DNA of 64,000 nucleotides, taken from Mycoplasma sp. CAG:776 (GTDB lineage: Bacteria; Bacillota_I; Bacilli_A; RF39; UBA660). The translations under genes were made by a program, and so were the position numbers. The stretch spans positions 41,523-105,522 of the forward strand of contig FR903066.1 in the NCBI GenBank assembly GCA_000438195.1. The letters are read 5' to 3'. The notes beneath the pieces were generated by a model. The model saw only the letters and a program-made list of their open reading frames with translations. It searched no databases and had not been told where the DNA came from. Of this stretch, positions 61,435 through 64,000 are shown piece by piece (positions within the stretch are counted from its first letter, which is position 1; each line of letters begins with the position of its first letter).

Positions 61435-61842
61435 TTACCATTCTTCTTCAACATCTGCTTTATTTTTTTCAGATTCATCAGAAATTTTTCCCTGAACATT
61501 AACATTTTTCGGTGTACAAAGATATATTCCCACCCCAATTTTTTGCATTGTACCTCCAATTGCATAAATACAACCACTTAAAAAATCTATAATTCTTTTT
61601 GCTTGATCAGAAGTAACTCTTTTCAAATTCACAACTACGCTATTACGATTCTTTAAATGATCTGCTATTTGTTGTGATTCAGAATAAGCTCGTGGTTCTA
61701 ATAATATCATTTTATTCCCAGACTTATCTGCTTCTGCTAAAGCATCAGCTTCACTAATATTATAAAACTCATCTTCTGTTCCAGTCAAAGTCTCATCATC
61801 ATCTACATCTTTAAAAAGACTTTTAAATTTACCTAGAGCCAT
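61435..61842 (-). CDS. sepF: cell division protein SepF
   Basis: 135 residues. N-terminal membrane-binding amphipathic helix (MALGKFKSLF), acidic linker, and the SepF core with MILLEPRAYSESQQIADHLK, NSVVVNLKRVTSDQAKRIID and FLSGCIYAIGGTMQKIGVGI. SepF anchors FtsZ to the membrane. It has its own promoter (61876-61904) preceded by a strong terminator. The gene order sepF-divIVA matches the ylm cluster of Gram-positive bacteria, but the small helical gene upstream is not ylmE or ftsZ. Confidence 0.95.
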   Translation of the reverse strand: MALGKFKSLFKDVDDDETLTGTEDEFYNISEADALAEADKSGNKMILLEPRAYSESQQIADHLKNRNSVVVNLKRVTSDQAKRIIDFLSGCIYAIGGTMQKIGVGIYLCTPKNVNVQGKISDESEKNKADVEEEW

Positions 61843-61875
61843 TATGCACTCCTCCTATTATTAAATTACTATTTT

Positions 61876-61911
61876 ATTCTATCAAATATTTAGAAAGAAT
61901 GCAAGCATTCT
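61876..61911 (-). promoter_or_regulatory. sepF promoter with palindrome over -35
   Basis: Minus strand -35 TTGCAT (61904-61899), 17-bp spacer, -10 TAGAAT (61881-61876). The 16-bp perfect inverted repeat AGAATGCAAGCATTCT (61896-61911) covers the -35, a position suited to a repressor. Confidence 0.75.
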
Positions 61912-61921
61912 ACCATTAAAA

Positions 61922-61958
61922 AATGTTCAAATTATAGATATTCCATAATTTGAACATT
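61922..61958 (-). terminator. terminator between helical gene and sepF
   Basis: Perfect 14-bp stem AATGTTCAAATTAT/ATAATTTGAACATT, nine-base loop, T run on the minus strand; includes the stop codon of the 95-residue protein. Confidence 0.9.
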
Positions 61959-62219
61959 CTTAGCTAATTTAGATACCAAATCTTTTTGATCATATTTATT
62001 AAATATTTCTACAAAATTACTATTATCCATCAAGAACATATCATGGTAACGAACAAATATTTCTGTTAAATTAGTAACTCCCATATCATTTAAATATTCT
62101 AAATTTTTAGAAACCAATTTTTTATGAGCTTCCAATTCTTTAATTAGAGCACTAGTTGAATTTTCTTTTAAAGCTTCAATATCTTTTTTCTCAAATCCAA
62201 ATTTTTCTAAAAATTTCAC
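61932..62219 (-). CDS. 95-residue helical protein of unknown family
   Basis: All-helical, soluble. A repeat-like unit LEYLNDMGVTNLTEIFVRYH then DMFLMDNSNFVEIFNKYD resembles helical repeat modules I associate with large uncharacterised proteins in AT-rich gut Bacillota. It overlaps the upstream gene by 4 bp and shares its transcript. No function is known; its position before sepF may be meaningful. Confidence 0.6.
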   Translation of the reverse strand: MKFLEKFGFEKKDIEALKENSTSALIKELEAHKKLVSKNLEYLNDMGVTNLTEIFVRYHDMFLMDNSNFVEIFNKYDQKDLVSKLAKNVQIMEYL

Positions 62220-62974
62220 GCTATCCCTCTTTTCTCTTGTTCTTGTAATTCATCAGGACAAGCCTCTAAAATCATCTCTCTTAAAGATTCCATCTCAGGA
62301 GTAACATCTAATCCTTCAAACATAACACCATCTACCACATCTTTAAGAGGTAAAAAATGATATTCTTTTCTTGAAAGAGAACCAATTACTTTGTTTACTA
62401 TATTATCAACTATAACCGGTAAATTATTATTAGTAGGGTTTTGTAAAATCAAATAATTCAAATTTTTTACAATACTATTATATACTTGTCTATCCTCAGG
62501 ATCTAAAACTGATAAGCGATCTTCTTCACGTTCTATTTCTTGAGCAGTCTTTATTGAACTCATAGGCTTATGTGAACTATATAAGGCAAAGGCTGAAGAA
62601 TCTTCTAATTCTTTAATAAAAGTATTATCTTCATTTAAATAAACTAAGTTATTAGCCATACAAAACTTTACTTTTTCTAAAAATCCCCTTTTAAAAGATA
62701 CTGGTCTTAAATTATAATTAAAAATATCCTTTAAACCAAGTTCATTAATTTCATCTAAAACAGCCCCAAGCTCTGCAACTTCTTTTTCATTCATGGTAAA
62801 CATCTTCAAAAATTCTCCTGGAACTGCATCTAAAGAATAACCATGACTAACAAACTTATTCTTAATATCCATAGCAATATTCTCTTGAGCTTTATGAATT
62901 GCTATCAAATATTTAGTTAATAAAACACCTTCCTCAGTTTTAATTCCCATATCCATAAATTTCTTAAATTCCAT
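62216..62974 (-). CDS. 252-residue helical protein of unknown family
   Basis: Soluble, helix-rich, no known motif. Segments LGLKDIFNYNLRPVSFKRGF and LEKVKFCMANNLVYLNEDNT follow the same helix-loop pattern as the neighbouring small protein. It starts 14 bp after the upstream gene and overlaps the next by 4 bp, so three helical proteins form one transcription unit ending before sepF. Not recognised. Confidence 0.6.
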   Translation of the reverse strand: MEFKKFMDMGIKTEEGVLLTKYLIAIHKAQENIAMDIKNKFVSHGYSLDAVPGEFLKMFTMNEKEVAELGAVLDEINELGLKDIFNYNLRPVSFKRGFLEKVKFCMANNLVYLNEDNTFIKELEDSSAFALYSSHKPMSSIKTAQEIEREEDRLSVLDPEDRQVYNSIVKNLNYLILQNPTNNNLPVIVDNIVNKVIGSLSRKEYHFLPLKDVVDGVMFEGLDVTPEMESLREMILEACPDELQEQEKRGIA

Positions 62975-62987
62975 ATTCTAAACCTCC

Positions 62988-64000
62988 CTAATAAGCCATA
63001 AGTGGAACTTTCTTTGGGTCCAAGCCACTATTTTGTAATAAAAGAATTGCTTTATCTAATCCTTTATAATCATATTTAGTAAGAACGGTTGGATTAAGAT
63101 AAATATCTAAAGCACTTTTACCAATACGAAGCAAACGATCAACTTTAGCTTCTAACTCTCTATCATAAATAAGATTAATATGATCAGCAAATATATCCAA
63201 ACTCAAATCATTTTCTTTAAAAATATTAATATTTCTTCTAATAACTTTTTCATTAAAATGATCTAAAATTTGATCTAAATCACTTGTCGTATAATCTAAA
63301 TAATCAAGGCCAATATCATTAAATAAATCTATTAAATCTTCACGATCAAATTTCTTTTGAACAACTGGCTCAACAACTTCTTTAACCTCTACTGGTTCTT
63401 GAACATTTTCCTCTTCTTTTGCTGGTTCTTCTTTTACTAAAATTTCCTCTACTTTTTGAACAGTTTCTTCTTGATTTCTAGCTTCTTGCATTACTTCACT
63501 AATAGATTTTTTCTCTGATTCTTTAATCTTTGCATCATAATCATATAAAGCATCTTCAGGGAACATTAAAATTTTAGCAGCTTCTCTAGTCTCTTCTTCT
63601 GATAAATCAAATTGTTCAAGCAAAGAAGTAATAGAATCTCTTGTAATATTAATATTACCAGCTAAAGCAAGTTCAAAGTACTCATTTAATTTTTCTTGAT
63701 TAGCAACAGCCGCATCTCTACGAATACCAATTTCTTCAATTGTCGTAATTGCACTATTCATTTCTTCTTCCACTTTAACTAACTCTTCTTTACTAGACTT
63801 AATATCATCATTTACACTTTCAATTGTTTCAGGCAAAGAACTATCTAATCTTTCCACTAAAGCTTCGGGATCAAAATTAATATGTAAACGATCAATAACT
63901 GTTTCAAAAGACTTCTTATCAATTCCCTTTAAAACTTCTATTAATTTTTTTCCTTGTTCACTTAAATTTTTACTATCAGCTTCAAGTCCAGCAATTTTCT
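62988..64000 (-). CDS. large helical/coiled-coil protein (cut by window edge)
   Basis: The frame is open from 62988 to the window end, giving at least 337 residues; an in-frame GTG at 63857 is internal (sequence upstream reads HINFDPEALVERLD) and is not the start. A coiled coil (VNDDIKSSKEELVKVEEEMN) is followed by an acidic linker (EEPAKEEENVQEPVEVKEVV) and a helical C-terminal domain ending in KAILLLQNSGLDPKKVPLMA. No family recognised. It is the first visible gene of the helical trio before sepF. Confidence 0.65.
   Translation of the reverse strand, partial: KIAGLEADSKNLSEQGKKLIEVLKGIDKKSFETVIDRLHINFDPEALVERLDSSLPETIESVNDDIKSSKEELVKVEEEMNSAITTIEEIGIRRDAAVANQEKLNEYFELALAGNINITRDSITSLLEQFDLSEEETREAAKILMFPEDALYDYDAKIKESEKKSISEVMQEARNQEETVQKVEEILVKEEPAKEEENVQEPVEVKEVVEPVVQKKFDREDLIDLFNDIGLDYLDYTTSDLDQILDHFNEKVIRRNINIFKENDLSLDIFADHINLIYDRELEAKVDRLLRIGKSALDIYLNPTVLTKYDYKGLDKAILLLQNSGLDPKKVPLMAY

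Noticed and set aside
63857..63859. GTG start for the last helical gene
   Set aside because: The same frame continues with coding character to the window end, so the gene is cut by the edge and the GTG is internal.
1..64000. CRISPR array
   Set aside because: No regularly spaced direct repeats with unique spacers are seen.

Overview
The window is a very AT-rich, gene-dense chromosomal segment from a Gram-positive, anaerobic bacterium of the Bacillota. Supporting traits are SepF and DivIVA in a division cluster, a T-box leader before valS, Bce-type peptide-resistance modules, a zinc-type L32 protein, and class III ribonucleotide reductase as the only RNR in view. Overall character resembles uncultured gut Bacilli (RF39-like), but no 16S gene is present, so the lineage is an inference. 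TGA works as a normal stop. Many genes start with TTG, placed 4-6 nt after a GGTGA(T)-type ribosome binding site, and I used this to choose several starts.

Layout. 1-4950: DUF1848 end, YfcE phosphodiesterase, MMPL exporter with a divergent TetR regulator, VanZ/RDD membrane protein. 5037-7115: a small stress operon (carboxymuconolactone decarboxylase-like, cupin, broken DUF1653, flavodoxin) behind a promoter with the 19-bp spacer typical of MerR regulators, then a frameshifted DUF4405 gene. 7166-15428: lipid-cycle enzymes (undecaprenol kinase, PAP2), DUF362, arylsulfotransferase, an XRE regulator, an ECF sigma/anti-sigma/third-protein trio, and an NnrD-CsaA fusion. 15472-15768: a compact candidate type I toxin-antitoxin locus. 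15819-24309 and 30008-32782: two Bce-like ABC transporters and two intramembrane-sensing two-component systems with a D,D-carboxypeptidase. Both transporter promoters carry a TNACA-N4-TGTAA site. They are separated by an accessory island (about 24886-29991) with a 365-bp MITE, a phage-type helix-turn-helix remnant, Fic protein, a PIN-like protein, an OLD nuclease and a DNA methyltransferase remnant.

32780-42322: FkbM methyltransferase, P-type ATPase, then an anaerobic nucleotide-reduction operon reading (on the minus strand) catalytically dead NrdD paralogue, nrdG, nrdD fused to a thioredoxin-like domain, trxB. This fits a thioredoxin-dependent class III RNR that replaced a formate-type one whose decayed relative is still kept. 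42565-44621: tRNA-Arg(CCU) and a large coiled-coil membrane protein. 44650-53314: DUF368 transporter, T-box/NUDIX/valS, large anchored extracellular proteins, rpmF-yceD. 53499-64000: tandem-HTH regulator, tmcAL, mutM, polA, AI-2E-type permease, divIVA, sepF, and three uncharacterised helical proteins just upstream of sepF.
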